Source of the DNA: JACKFB01 sp041389525
Lineage (GTDB): Bacteria; Myxococcota_A; UBA9042; PHBI01; JACKFB01
DNA: 13,309 bases
NCBI GenBank assembly: GCA_041389525.1
Contig: JAWKRR010000097.1
Span: forward strand, 1-13,309
Direction of reading: 5' to 3'
Shown here: in pieces, positions 1-6,001 of the stretch
Position numbering within the stretch: position 1 is the first letter of the stretch
Layout of the letters: the number at the start of each line of letters is the position of its first letter
Position numbers and translations under genes: made by a program
The notes under the pieces: model-generated
Databases searched by the model: none
The model's input: only the letters and a program-made list of their open reading frames with translations
What the model was told of the DNA's origin: nothing

Positions 1-20
1 GGGCTTGCTGGCGCTTTGGG

Positions 21-79
21 GACCCCTCGGAGGGGTGATCGCCCACGGGGCGCGTGGGGAGTGACCCCTCCGAGGGGTC
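21..79. repeat. Paired palindromes in inverted orientation, possible terminator
   Basis: The 16-mer GACCCCTCGGAGGGGT at 21-36 recurs as its exact reverse complement at 64-79. Each arm is itself a palindrome (7-8 bp stem, 1-nt centre), so the region can fold as two small hairpins or as one long stem. The 27-nt spacer holds a weaker stem, CCCAC/GTGGG at 42-46 and 54-58. The block lies just past the stop codon of the minus-strand gene ending at 84, where a terminator is expected. No T-run follows in the minus direction, so a classical intrinsic terminator is not shown. It could also be a copy of a dispersed palindromic element. Confidence 0.5.
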
Positions 80-83
80 GGCG

Positions 84-878
84 TCAGCTTGCGGGGGCGG
101 GCTCGGCGGGCTCGTCGATGAGGTCGATCGCATCGGGCGCGTCGGGGTCCTCGCCGTTGCCGCCGGCGCGGCGGGCGGCGTCGGCCAGGGCGCCGCGCCA
201 GCGTCGGGTGAGGCGGTCGCGGCGCTCGACGCGGGCCGGGTCGTCGCCTTGGAGGGCGTACTCGACGTTCTGGACGAAGGTGGCCAGGGCGCGGGCGGCG
301 GCGAGGCGGGCGTCGAAGAGGTCGCGTGTCGCCGGGGTGGCGACCGCGCCGGCCTCGATGTCGAGCAGCTCGCCGATTTGGGCTCGCAGGGTGTCGAGGG
401 ACTCCAGGATGAGGGCGACGCCGCCCGCCAGGCCGGGGACCGCTGCGGTCACGAGGTCGAGGCCGGGTTTGACCTCGGGCAGGGCGATGCGGTTTTTGAA
501 CTTCTCGCCCTCGTCCACCTCGCGCCGGTAGTTGATCTGCGTGCCCGACAGCCCCTCGGGATAGAGCACGCGGCGCGCGTCGATGACCGCCTGGCGCTCG
601 GCGGAGGTGCCGCGGTGCTCAAAGGCGCTGAGGATGCCGTGGAGGAATCGGTGGCCGTCGTCGTGGCGCGCGTCGGTCAGCGCCAGCGCGGCGCGAATCT
701 CGCGCGTGGCGTCCTGCCCGGTGACGCGGCCGACCAATTCGCCAAGCCGAACCGTGTGGCCGTCGAGGGCCGGGAGCAACCAGACCAGCCCCGGCTCGGC
801 CTCGATGGCGGCGCGATTGCCGCCCTGGGTGATGTCGCGGAGGGTCGAGAGGATCTCTGTCGAGCTGGGAGTGGCCAT
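84..878 (-). CDS. Uncharacterised 264-aa protein, predicted helical
   Basis: I do not recognise a family. The protein begins MATPSSTEILSTLRD, looks mostly helical, has no signal peptide or membrane segment, and ends in an acidic Asp/Glu/Pro/Ala-rich tail. The reading frame stays open upstream to 1394, but that extension is Arg-rich and reads through the neighbouring lipoprotein on the opposite strand. The ATG at 878 is preferred because AAGGAAG lies about 6 nt upstream. It is divergent from the lipoprotein starting at 1132, with a 253-bp shared spacer. Codon use and the absence of stops over 795 bases support a real gene. The function is unknown, and a cytoplasmic location is inferred only from the lack of a signal peptide. 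Confidence 0.7.
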   Translation of the reverse strand: MATPSSTEILSTLRDITQGGNRAAIEAEPGLVWLLPALDGHTVRLGELVGRVTGQDATREIRAALALTDARHDDGHRFLHGILSAFEHRGTSAERQAVIDARRVLYPEGLSGTQINYRREVDEGEKFKNRIALPEVKPGLDLVTAAVPGLAGGVALILESLDTLRAQIGELLDIEAGAVATPATRDLFDARLAAARALATFVQNVEYALQGDDPARVERRDRLTRRWRGALADAARRAGGNGEDPDAPDAIDLIDEPAEPAPAS

Positions 879-999
879 GAGTCTTCCTTTGCGCTTGGGA
901 GGGCGGCCCCGAGAGAGGGGCAATGGCCATGAAAACCCATCGCGAACGCGACGCGCAAGGGCCGCAGGCCGGATTTCTCGGGCGGCGTGTGTGGGGGCA

Positions 1000-1019
1000 G
1001 CGTCAGGCACCCGCGGTAC
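1000..1019 (+). repeat. Dispersed intergenic repeat, copy A
   Basis: The 20-mer GCGTCAGGCACCCGCGGTAC lies in the divergent spacer between the gene starting at 878 and the lipoprotein starting at 1132. It matches the first 20 bases of copies at 2767 (19/20) and 3689 (19/20), all in the same orientation. Similarity stops after base 1019. The function is unknown; it resembles short extragenic repeats in being confined to non-coding sequence. Confidence 0.6.
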
Positions 1020-1131
1020 ACGGCCAATCCGATCGTTGGCGAATGAACGGCGGCGGGTGGCTCGCTCCGGAGGTCTGTGGGACGCTCTTGGACGGCGAAA
1101 CTCCTTCCCCCCGGATCCAGGCAGGATGTTC

Positions 1132-1894
1132 ATGAAACGAACGCAAACGTTGGTCGTGGCCCTCACCTCAATCCTCCTCCTCCTCGCGCAGGGGTGCGAT
1201 TCGGGATCCGAATCCAAGCTGACCGTGGTGGAGTCGTGCAACGAGGTCCTCGAGACCATGTGCGCGCGTCTCTTCGACTGCTTCACTGCGAGCCAGTTGG
1301 GATTCGCATCCGAGGCAGAGTGCTCGGACGGGGCGTCCGAGTCGCTGTGTCCGGACATTAAAAGCGCGCGGGATCGTGGAACGCTCGTCTTCAATCAGTC
1401 CAACCATTCGCCGTGCGTAGCTTCGATGCGCGGGCTCGCCTGCACGGATGACGTCGCGGCGTTTTCCGACCGAATCGGTTCGGAGCAGGTGTGCACAGAT
1501 CTCTTCCAGGGCACCCAAACGAAGGGCGAGGCGTGCTCGACAACCTCAGAGTGCGCGGGGGCTGATTCCCAGTGCAGAGCGGACGGCCGCTGCACCGGGA
1601 ACTTGAGCGGGGCGGCCTTCGAGCAGGAGTGCAACGAGTTGACCGCTGGCGCGTGCGAGGGTCTGAGCTGCCTCACGCTCAAGTCGAACCTGCAGCAGAA
1701 GGACGGAATCTGCACGGCGGCCTGCGAGTCGAACAGTGACTGTGGCGCGGGCGCCGTCTGCGTTGACTTCACCTCGCTGGGCCGTGCGATATGCCTCAGC
1801 GAGTGCGCCAAGGACAGCGACTGCGGCGGTGGGTTCCGTGTGCGTCGAGACGCTGCTCAAGAGCGGGGCTGGGGTCTGCTGGGTAGAGATCTGA
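1132..1894 (+). CDS. Cys-rich exported lipoprotein, frameshifted near its C-terminus
   Basis: The N-terminus MKRTQTLVVALTSILLLLAQ is followed by Gly-Cys, a signal peptidase II lipobox with the lipidated Cys at residue 22, so the mature protein should be membrane-anchored. The rest is Cys-rich, with repeated C-x5-CG-x3-VCV-type units near residues 198-225 and again from 225. AGGA at 1123-1126 favours the ATG at 1132 over the one at 1126. As written, the frame leaves the Cys pattern after residue 234 and runs to a stop at 1947 with an Arg/Gly-rich tail. Dropping one base near 1825-1834 restores SVCVETLLKSGAGVCWVEI and a stop at 1892-1894, giving 253 aa. No enzymatic domain is recognised. Such proteins are common in myxobacterial-type genomes and are usually of unknown role. 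Confidence 0.8.
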
Positions 1895-1979
1895 ACCGCG
1901 GACGAGGACCGGTCGGCCCTCTCGGGCGCCCAGCGAAGGGCATGTAGGGCTGGCGGCGGCGGCGGGCATGCGGCGCGCG

Positions 1980-2051
1980 CTACGCCGATTGGGTCATCGC
2001 GTCCCAGCGCACGACGCGCGCGACGTCCGGCGCAGACACAAGCTCAGCCAT
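1980..2051 (-). CDS. Micro-ORF, possible remnant of a second gene
   Basis: This reads MAELVSAPDVARVVRWDAMT and ends after 23 codons at a TAG (1980-1982). Its ATG overlaps the distal stop (2044-2046) of the extended frame of the preceding minus-strand gene as ATGGCTGA. That is the kind of junction seen between coupled genes, and the peptide has ordinary coding composition. It is too short to identify. It may be the start of a truncated or frameshifted gene, or chance. Confidence 0.22.
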   Translation of the reverse strand: MAELVSAPDVARVVRWDAMTQSA

Positions 2052-2091
2052 GCTCGCGGCACAGGCGGCGCAGCAGGGCTTCGGTCTCGAC

Positions 2092-2295
2092 TCAACGGAT
2101 CCTGCCAGCGCAGCGTTCGCGCGGATCGGGATGTTGCGCGATCTGCTCGCTGGCCATCCGGCACAGCGCCACCAGGATCTCGCCGCGCTGGTTCTGGGTC
2201 AGCCCGCGAAGGTCCTCTGCCTTCTCGCGCGCGTCGTCTTCATCAGTGCGGTCGGCCCAGAAGGCGTGGTCTGGCTCGGTGCTCATGCTGCTCAT
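2092..2295 (-). CDS. Small acidic hypothetical protein, probably disrupted at its C-terminus
   Basis: This 67-aa frame starts MSSMSTEPDHAFWADRTDED and continues with a charged helical stretch (REKAEDLRGLTQNQRGEIL) and SEQIAQHPDPRE. GGAA lies about 6 nt upstream of the ATG at 2295; the ATG at 2286 is an alternative. After the stop at 2092 the same frame continues with ETEALLRRLCREHG to a stop at 2044. Between them an adjacent frame reads TLRWQDPLS. A full product of about 83 aa is therefore plausible if two compensating indels lie near 2080-2110. The size and apparent coupling to the following micro-ORF would suit an antitoxin or small regulator, but I do not recognise the family. Confidence 0.45.
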   Translation of the reverse strand: MSSMSTEPDHAFWADRTDEDDAREKAEDLRGLTQNQRGEILVALCRMASEQIAQHPDPRERCAGRIR

Positions 2296-2423
2296 TGTAG
2301 TTCCGAAGCCGGTTCGGTGCCCAGCGTTGGCCCTCACGTCAGCGATGTGCCGACATGACGGCGACGCTGGACCCCGGCAGCGCGAGATACCTTGACGGCC
2401 TTGGTGCAACCTAAGGAACCTAA

Positions 2424-2515
2424 GGTCTCAGCCCCCCGAAGTACGCACTTCGCGCATCAAGGGGGCGCGCCGGAACGTTCGAAGGTAGGGTCTCCGACCC
2501 CCGCAATACGCACCA
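2424..2515 (+). repeat. Two diverged tandem copies related to the dispersed repeat, 65-bp period
   Basis: Sequences beginning GGTCTC at 2424 and 2489 align without gaps over 27 bases with 21 identities, including a C-run and the shared TACGCAC at 2442-2448 and 2507-2513. The C-run followed by TACGCAC resembles the right half of the dispersed repeat copies at 2767 and 3689. The two copies are exactly 65 bp apart. No coding frame crosses them convincingly. Confidence 0.45.
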
Positions 2516-2766
2516 GTGAGGAGGGGCTCCAGGATCCCCTCCCGGGGTTCAGCCAAAGGGCTGGCCATGGGACAGCGGGCCGGCGGGAGGCCAACCCCAG
2601 CGAGGGACTTTTTCGGGCGCACGGCGCGGGCGTCATGCGTCATCGCGGAGATCTTTCCGCGGAAAGGGGTAGGTGGTTAGCTCCTCCACCCCCTACATGT
2701 TGTGGGTCACCAGTCGTAGCCGTGGGTGACAGCCTTTTCAGTGACCGGCCCTGTGAAATGAGTACG

Positions 2767-2791
2767 GCGTCAGGCACCCGCCGTACGCACT
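2767..2791 (+). repeat. Dispersed repeat copy B, upstream of the PIN toxin
   Basis: This 25-bp element begins GCGTCAGGC and ends GTACGCACT. It matches copy C at 3689-3713 at 23 of 25 positions in the same orientation, and the two lie on either side of the toxin-antitoxin pair. Locally, GTACGGCG at 2762-2769 pairs perfectly with CGCCGTAC at 2779-2786 (8-bp stem, 9-nt loop). The left arm lies mostly outside the shared repeat, and copies A and C do not form this stem. Confidence 0.65.
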
Positions 2792-2954
2792 CTGGATGAA
2801 CGCGTCGCGGCGCGTAGCCCGTGCGGGGGGTGGCGGCGCCGGTCGCGGCGCGCATCATCGCCGCGCCTGCAGCCTGGGCGCGAGTGCTGTGGCCCGTTAC
2901 ACTCTCGCTCGACGCCCTGCGCGGCGGACGGGACACGGAGCATGGGGCCCCCGA

Positions 2955-3434
2955 GTGAAGCCAGTCGCTTACATTGAAACGAGTGTAATCAGCTACTTGG
3001 TGGCGCATCCCAGCCGTGATTTGATCGTCGCCGCGCGCCAGCAGATGACGCGTGATTGGTGGACGCGCATGGGCGGCGCTTACCAACTCCTGGTTAGCCC
3101 GCTCGTCACGCGCGAGGCGAGGCGCGGAGATTCGGTTGCCGCCGAGCGCCGGCTCGCGGTGCTGAAGGACGTGAGAAGCGTCCTGGTCTCCGAGGAGGCC
3201 GGCGCGCTCGCGAGGCGCCTTATCGTCGATGGGGCCGTCCCGGTCGGCTCGCCTGAGGACGCGCTGCACATCGCCCTCGCCTCGGTGCACGGCGCCGATG
3301 TCCTGCTCACCTGGAACTTCAAACACATCGCGAACCCGTTTACGGGCCACGCCATCTGGGCGTCCGTCGCCCGAGCGGGGTTGAATCCGCCGCTCATCTG
3401 CACACCCGAGCAGATGCTCGAGGAGGGACTCTGA
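2955..3434 (+). CDS. PIN-domain protein, probable VapC-like toxin
   Basis: The 159-aa product begins VKPVAYIETSVISYL, the first strand of a PIN nuclease fold, in the subgroup that has Glu (E8) instead of Asp at the first metal site. Other likely acidic/metal-site residues are E54 in VTREARRGD and D102 in PEDALHIALA, followed by the conserved LLTWNFKHIAN at 117-127. PIN toxins of type II systems are Mg-dependent ribonucleases held inactive by a partner antitoxin. The GTG at 2955 is chosen because the fold starts right after it and the upstream open frame from 2796 is Gly/Arg-rich. No good ribosome site is seen. The stop (3432-3434) overlaps the next ATG by one base, so the two genes are coupled. 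The RNA target is unknown. Confidence 0.85.
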   Translation: MKPVAYIETSVISYLVAHPSRDLIVAARQQMTRDWWTRMGGAYQLLVSPLVTREARRGDSVAAERRLAVLKDVRSVLVSEEAGALARRLIVDGAVPVGSPEDALHIALASVHGADVLLTWNFKHIANPFTGHAIWASVARAGLNPPLICTPEQMLEEGL

Positions 3435-3631
3435 TGACCTGGGAAGACCCGATCGTTGCTGAGATCCGAGCGGTCCGCGATGCGCACGCCAAGGAGTACG
3501 ACTACGACCTGGACCGCATCGTCGCCGCGTTGATCGCCGAGCAGGAGGACAGCGGGCGGGAACTCTACCAAGGCACGCCGCAGCCGCTGCGTCCGAGGCC
3601 GATGGACGCTTGGTGGAGGAAGGCGCAGTGA
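3434..3631 (+). CDS. Probable antitoxin partner of the PIN protein
   Basis: The 65-aa product starts MTWEDPIVAEIRAVRDAHAK and continues with EYDYDLDRIVAALIAEQEDS. From memory this matches a family of small uncharacterised proteins encoded beside PIN-domain genes (WEDPIV, then a helix, then YDLD). It is charged, has no membrane segment, and ends in a Pro/Arg-rich tail that could wrap the toxin. AGGAGGGA lies about 7 nt before the ATG, inside the toxin gene, and the start overlaps the toxin stop as TGATG. The gene order, toxin before antitoxin, is the reverse of the commonest VapBC layout. The antitoxin role is inferred from context and family resemblance. Confidence 0.75.
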   Translation: MTWEDPIVAEIRAVRDAHAKEYDYDLDRIVAALIAEQEDSGRELYQGTPQPLRPRPMDAWWRKAQ

Positions 3632-3688
3632 CTTTGGACGTGGGCGTCAAACGGAGCGCGGGCGTCTGATTTGCGAGCCGGGAGCCCG

Positions 3689-3713
3689 GCGTCAGGCGCC
3701 CGCGGTACGCACT
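3689..3713 (+). repeat. Dispersed repeat copy C, downstream of the antitoxin
   Basis: This 25-bp element begins GCGTCAGGCGCCCGCGGTAC and ends GCACT. It differs from copy B at only two positions and from copy A at one of 20. It is followed by a small stem, CGCAC/GTGCG at 3708-3712 and 3716-3720. It lies between the convergent ends of the antitoxin and acetyltransferase genes and, with copy B, brackets the toxin-antitoxin module as a direct repeat. Confidence 0.65.
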
Positions 3714-3790
3714 TGGTGCGGGCGCATCGGAGTGCGGGGGCCGCGCGGGGCGGTGTCGGACTCTCGCCGGGGGCGAGGACCTTGCTCGCT

Positions 3791-4315
3791 CTAAGCGGGC
3801 CCGCGCCCCTGGCTGCCTGGCTTCCACGCCTCGCGGCCCAGCCGGTACACCGCGCAGTCGTCGTCGCCGAAGCGGCGCTCTTCGAGGAAGCGGAAGCCCA
3901 GGCGCTCGTAGAAGCGGCGGGCGCGGCGGTTTGTGGTGAGGGGGTCGATGAGGATGGCCTCCACCGTGAGGTCGGCGAAGCAGCGCTCGATGGCTTGGTG
4001 CATCATCTGGGTGCCGAGGCCGCGGCCCAGGTCGGTGGGCTCGCCGATCCAGATGTCGATGGCTCGCAGGGCCTCGGGGCACTCTCCCCAGTAGTGGCTG
4101 TCCTCCCGCGCCGGGTCGATGATTTGGACGAAGCCGATCGGCCGCCCGGCCACCTCGGCGATGAGCTGCTCTCGCCAGTCTGGGCTCCTGGCGAGCTCTT
4201 GCTCCCAACCCCAGTCGTCGTTCGGGTCGGCCGCGACGACGTGCGGTTGCTCGTCCCAGCGGCGCAACAGCCCGAGATCGGCGGGGGTCGCTGCTCTTAG
4301 GGTCACTTTGTCCAT
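3791..4315 (-). CDS. GNAT-family N-acetyltransferase, AAC(6')-like
   Basis: The 174-aa product starts MDKVTLRAATPADLGLLRRW. It contains the acetyl-CoA pyrophosphate loop LGRGLGTQ at 96-103, the preceding strand RAIDIWIGEP, and the late motif DPLTTNRRARRFYERLGF at 124-141. The layout, including a Trp-rich N-terminal region and DDDCAVYRL near the end, resembles the aminoglycoside 6'-N-acetyltransferase (AAC(6')-Ib-type) branch of GNAT enzymes. That resemblance does not prove drug acetylation; many chromosomal members have other or unknown small-molecule substrates. The ATG at 4315 is preferred over one at 4360 because GGAG lies 6 nt upstream and the fold begins there. It is cytoplasmic, monocistronic, and divergent from the RCC1 lipoprotein. 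Confidence 0.85.
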   Translation of the reverse strand: MDKVTLRAATPADLGLLRRWDEQPHVVAADPNDDWGWEQELARSPDWREQLIAEVAGRPIGFVQIIDPAREDSHYWGECPEALRAIDIWIGEPTDLGRGLGTQMMHQAIERCFADLTVEAILIDPLTTNRRARRFYERLGFRFLEERRFGDDDCAVYRLGREAWKPGSQGRGPA

Positions 4316-4403
4316 CGCGCGCTCCACTGCTCCGTATGCCGCGCCTCTGGGGCCCCCCATTGCGGCGTAGGCCCGGCTCGCCCGCGCGCCATCGGGACCG
4401 TCC

Positions 4404-4433
4404 TGGACGTGGCGCGCTTCGACGGCCGATAAT
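4404..4433 (+). promoter_or_regulatory. Candidate sigma-70-type promoter for the RCC1 lipoprotein
   Basis: TGGACG at 4404-4409 (4 of 6 against TTGACA) and GATAAT at 4428-4433 (5 of 6 against TATAAT) are 18 bp apart and lie about 35 bp before the ATG at 4468. The -10 is one of the few AT-rich hexamers in this GC-rich spacer. It is supported by sequence only. Confidence 0.35.
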
Positions 4434-4467
4434 CACCGGACTCTGCCGCCGCCACACGAGGTTTGCC

Positions 4468-4797
4468 ATGCACCGGGGACTTAGGTCACTCGCTTCGCCG
4501 CGCTCGCTGCGCCCCGCTCTGGGGGCGTTGAGCATCATCGCCACCGCGCTCTTCGCCGGCTGCCCCGACGATGGCCGCCGCAACAACGAAGGCTCCGCCG
4601 ACGCGCTCGACACCGTGGGCGGGCCCAGCGACACGGCGGACGCGGGCGACCCGGGCGCGGACCTCGCCTCGGACACTCCGACCGCGAACGACGGCGCCGA
4701 CGCGACCGAGCTCCCCGCGGTCCTTTGCGCTGATGGCTCCTGCGACTGCCTCGCCCAGAACATCGGCGTCGGCTACGTGCGCGACGACGGCACGTGA
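4468..4797 (+). CDS. N-terminal part of an RCC1-repeat lipoprotein
   Basis: The 109-aa frame has a basic N-terminus, a hydrophobic segment (ALGALSIIATALFAG) and a lipobox Cys at residue 32. An Asp/Ala/Thr-rich linker follows (about 38-82) and then VLCADGSCDCLAQNIGVGYV. It stops at 4795-4797 right after RDDGT. The next frame opens at the overlapping GTG (4794) and carries RCC1-like repeats without an export signal of its own. Restoring one base within ggcacg/tga would give DGTVIDQGL and one 445-aa lipoprotein ending at 5804. A two-gene coupled arrangement is possible, but it would leave the second product without a signal peptide. Confidence 0.7.
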   Translation: MHRGLRSLASPRSLRPALGALSIIATALFAGCPDDGRRNNEGSADALDTVGGPSDTADAGDPGADLASDTPTANDGADATELPAVLCADGSCDCLAQNIGVGYVRDDGT

Positions 4798-5804
4798 TCG
4801 ACCAGGGCCTCGCCTCCAAGGCGGTCACCCTGGACGGCGCCACCCTCGACGTCGTCGTCGCGGCCGTCCGGGCCGCCGGGCACTCATGCGCACGCCGCGC
4901 GGACGGCACCGCGGCCTGCTGGGCTTGGCTCAGCAACGAGCGCAACCAGAACGGCGAGCTGGGCAGCGGCGTCATCGGCGGCAGCGTGCAGCTGGGCGAG
5001 GCGTCGGTGGTCCTCAGCGCGGCCGGCACACCGCTGGACGGCGTGCTGCGCCTGGGCGGCGAGGGCTCGGCCTGCCAGGTCTCCGCCACCCTCTGCGCCA
5101 TCGCGACCGGCGGCGGGCTGTACTGCTGGGGCGATAACCCCAACGGCGCCTTCTTCGCCGGGTCCGCCGACCGGCCCTGGGCCACGCCCATGCTGGCGGA
5201 CGCAGAGACAGCGCTCAGCGGCGTCGACGAGGTGGCCGTCGGCTTCGACCACATCTGCGCGCGGCGCGGCGGCGAGGTCGCGTGCTGGGGCATCAGCTTC
5301 AGCGGCCAGATCGGCACCGGCTCACTCGGCAGCGAGGACTACCCGGTGGTGGTCAGCGCGCTCCCAGCAGGCGTCAGCCAGCTCATCGCGGGCGCACGCT
5401 ACTCGTGCGCGCTGGCGGCCGGAGACGTCTACTGCTGGGGCGCCATCGACCTCGTCGGCAACGGCGCGGACGACGACGCCGACCCCGGCTGCGGCGGGTG
5501 CGTGCGAACGCCGGTGCGCGTGCTCACCGCGACCGGCCCCCTCACCGGGGTCGCGCGGCTGGTCGGCGCGAGCCGGTCCGCCTGCGCCATCACGACCGCC
5601 GGCACCGTCTACTGCTGGGGGGACCGCAGCCCAGCCGCCCCCGCCGGCGTCGCGGCTCTCGCCACGCCGGTCGCGCTCCCCACGGGCACCACCGACCACA
5701 TGCTCTGCCAAAGCGGCACCTCCGCCTCGACCCTGAACTACGTGAACCCCGACGGCAGCTACCACGTCGCCAACGCCGAACTCCCGGTGGTCTGCGAGCC
5801 CTGA
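4794..5804 (+). CDS. RCC1-like repeat (beta-propeller) protein, C-terminal part
   Basis: This frame of up to 336 aa holds at least five RCC1/BNR-like units. Each has a GxxHSCA-type strand followed about ten residues later by Cys-Trp-Gly: HSCARRADGTAACW (30-43), LCAIATGGGLYCWG (100-113), HICARRGGEVACWG (153-166), YSCALAAGDVYCWG (203-216) and SACAITTAGTVYCWG (262-276). The paired Cys residues in each blade are probably disulphide-bonded, which fits an exported protein. Seven-bladed propellers of this kind are abundant in delta-proteobacterial lipoproteins and usually mediate binding; no catalytic residues are seen. The GTG at 4794 overlaps the stop of the upstream signal-peptide frame. I infer that both belong to one gene split by a missing base. 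Confidence 0.8.
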   Translation: MIDQGLASKAVTLDGATLDVVVAAVRAAGHSCARRADGTAACWAWLSNERNQNGELGSGVIGGSVQLGEASVVLSAAGTPLDGVLRLGGEGSACQVSATLCAIATGGGLYCWGDNPNGAFFAGSADRPWATPMLADAETALSGVDEVAVGFDHICARRGGEVACWGISFSGQIGTGSLGSEDYPVVVSALPAGVSQLIAGARYSCALAAGDVYCWGAIDLVGNGADDDADPGCGGCVRTPVRVLTATGPLTGVARLVGASRSACAITTAGTVYCWGDRSPAAPAGVAALATPVALPTGTTDHMLCQSGTSASTLNYVNPDGSYHVANAELPVVCEP

Positions 5805-6001
5805 CCAGCGCGCGGCGCGCGGGCCCGGTCCACCCCCGAATCCGCGCCCGCCAGTCCGGGCCCCCCCATCGCCGCTTCGGGTGAGCCTCGGGCGCGGGTT
5901 TGACCTCGGCGGCCGGGGCCGGCACATTCGAAATCTCTGGGCGCTTCCAGGTTCGTCGCGACGGCGGTTCCATAGGGCGTCATGCCTGAGGGGGCTCGCT
6001 C

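Larger units (their letters stand above)
2296..2954. other. 659-bp stretch without a supported gene
   Basis: No reading frame here has convincing coding composition, a good start or recognisable protein content. What can be seen is a tandem pair of diverged repeats (2424-2450 and 2489-2515), an 8-bp inverted repeat around copy B of the dispersed repeat (2762-2786), a 14-bp palindrome CTTTCCGCGGAAAG at 2653-2666, and inverted GTCACC/GGTGAC at 2706-2711 and 2725-2730. Open frames on both strands are Arg/Pro/Gly-rich and typical of GC-rich non-coding DNA. It may contain the promoter of the PIN toxin gene, but no convincing -35/-10 pair was found. Confidence 0.5.

Noticed and set aside
2653..2666. 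14-bp perfect palindrome CTTTCCGCGGAAAG as an operator
   Set aside because: About one such palindrome is expected by chance in a window this long, and it is not next to a start codon.
2796..2954. N-terminal extension of the PIN protein from an upstream ATG
   Set aside because: The extension is Gly/Arg/Ala-rich, has no homology to PIN proteins, and the fold begins right after the GTG at 2955.
2881..2958. A canonical antitoxin upstream of the PIN toxin ending at GAGTGA
   Set aside because: The frame ending there reads LSLDALRGGRDTEHGAPE with no start or family resemblance. A good antitoxin candidate lies downstream instead.
1000..3713. Integron attC array or CRISPR array formed by the short repeats
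   Set aside because: The copies are too few, irregularly spaced and lack attC core sites. There are no regular spacers and no integrase or cas gene.
2640..4763. 707-aa open frame on the minus strand
   Set aside because: It is antisense to the PIN, antitoxin and RCC1 genes, is Arg/Pro-rich with no domain, and arises from high GC in the opposite frame.
5821..5863. GGGCCCGG/CCGGGCCC inverted repeat after the RCC1 gene as a terminator
   Set aside because: The 27-nt loop and absence of a T-run make it no better than background in such GC-rich DNA.
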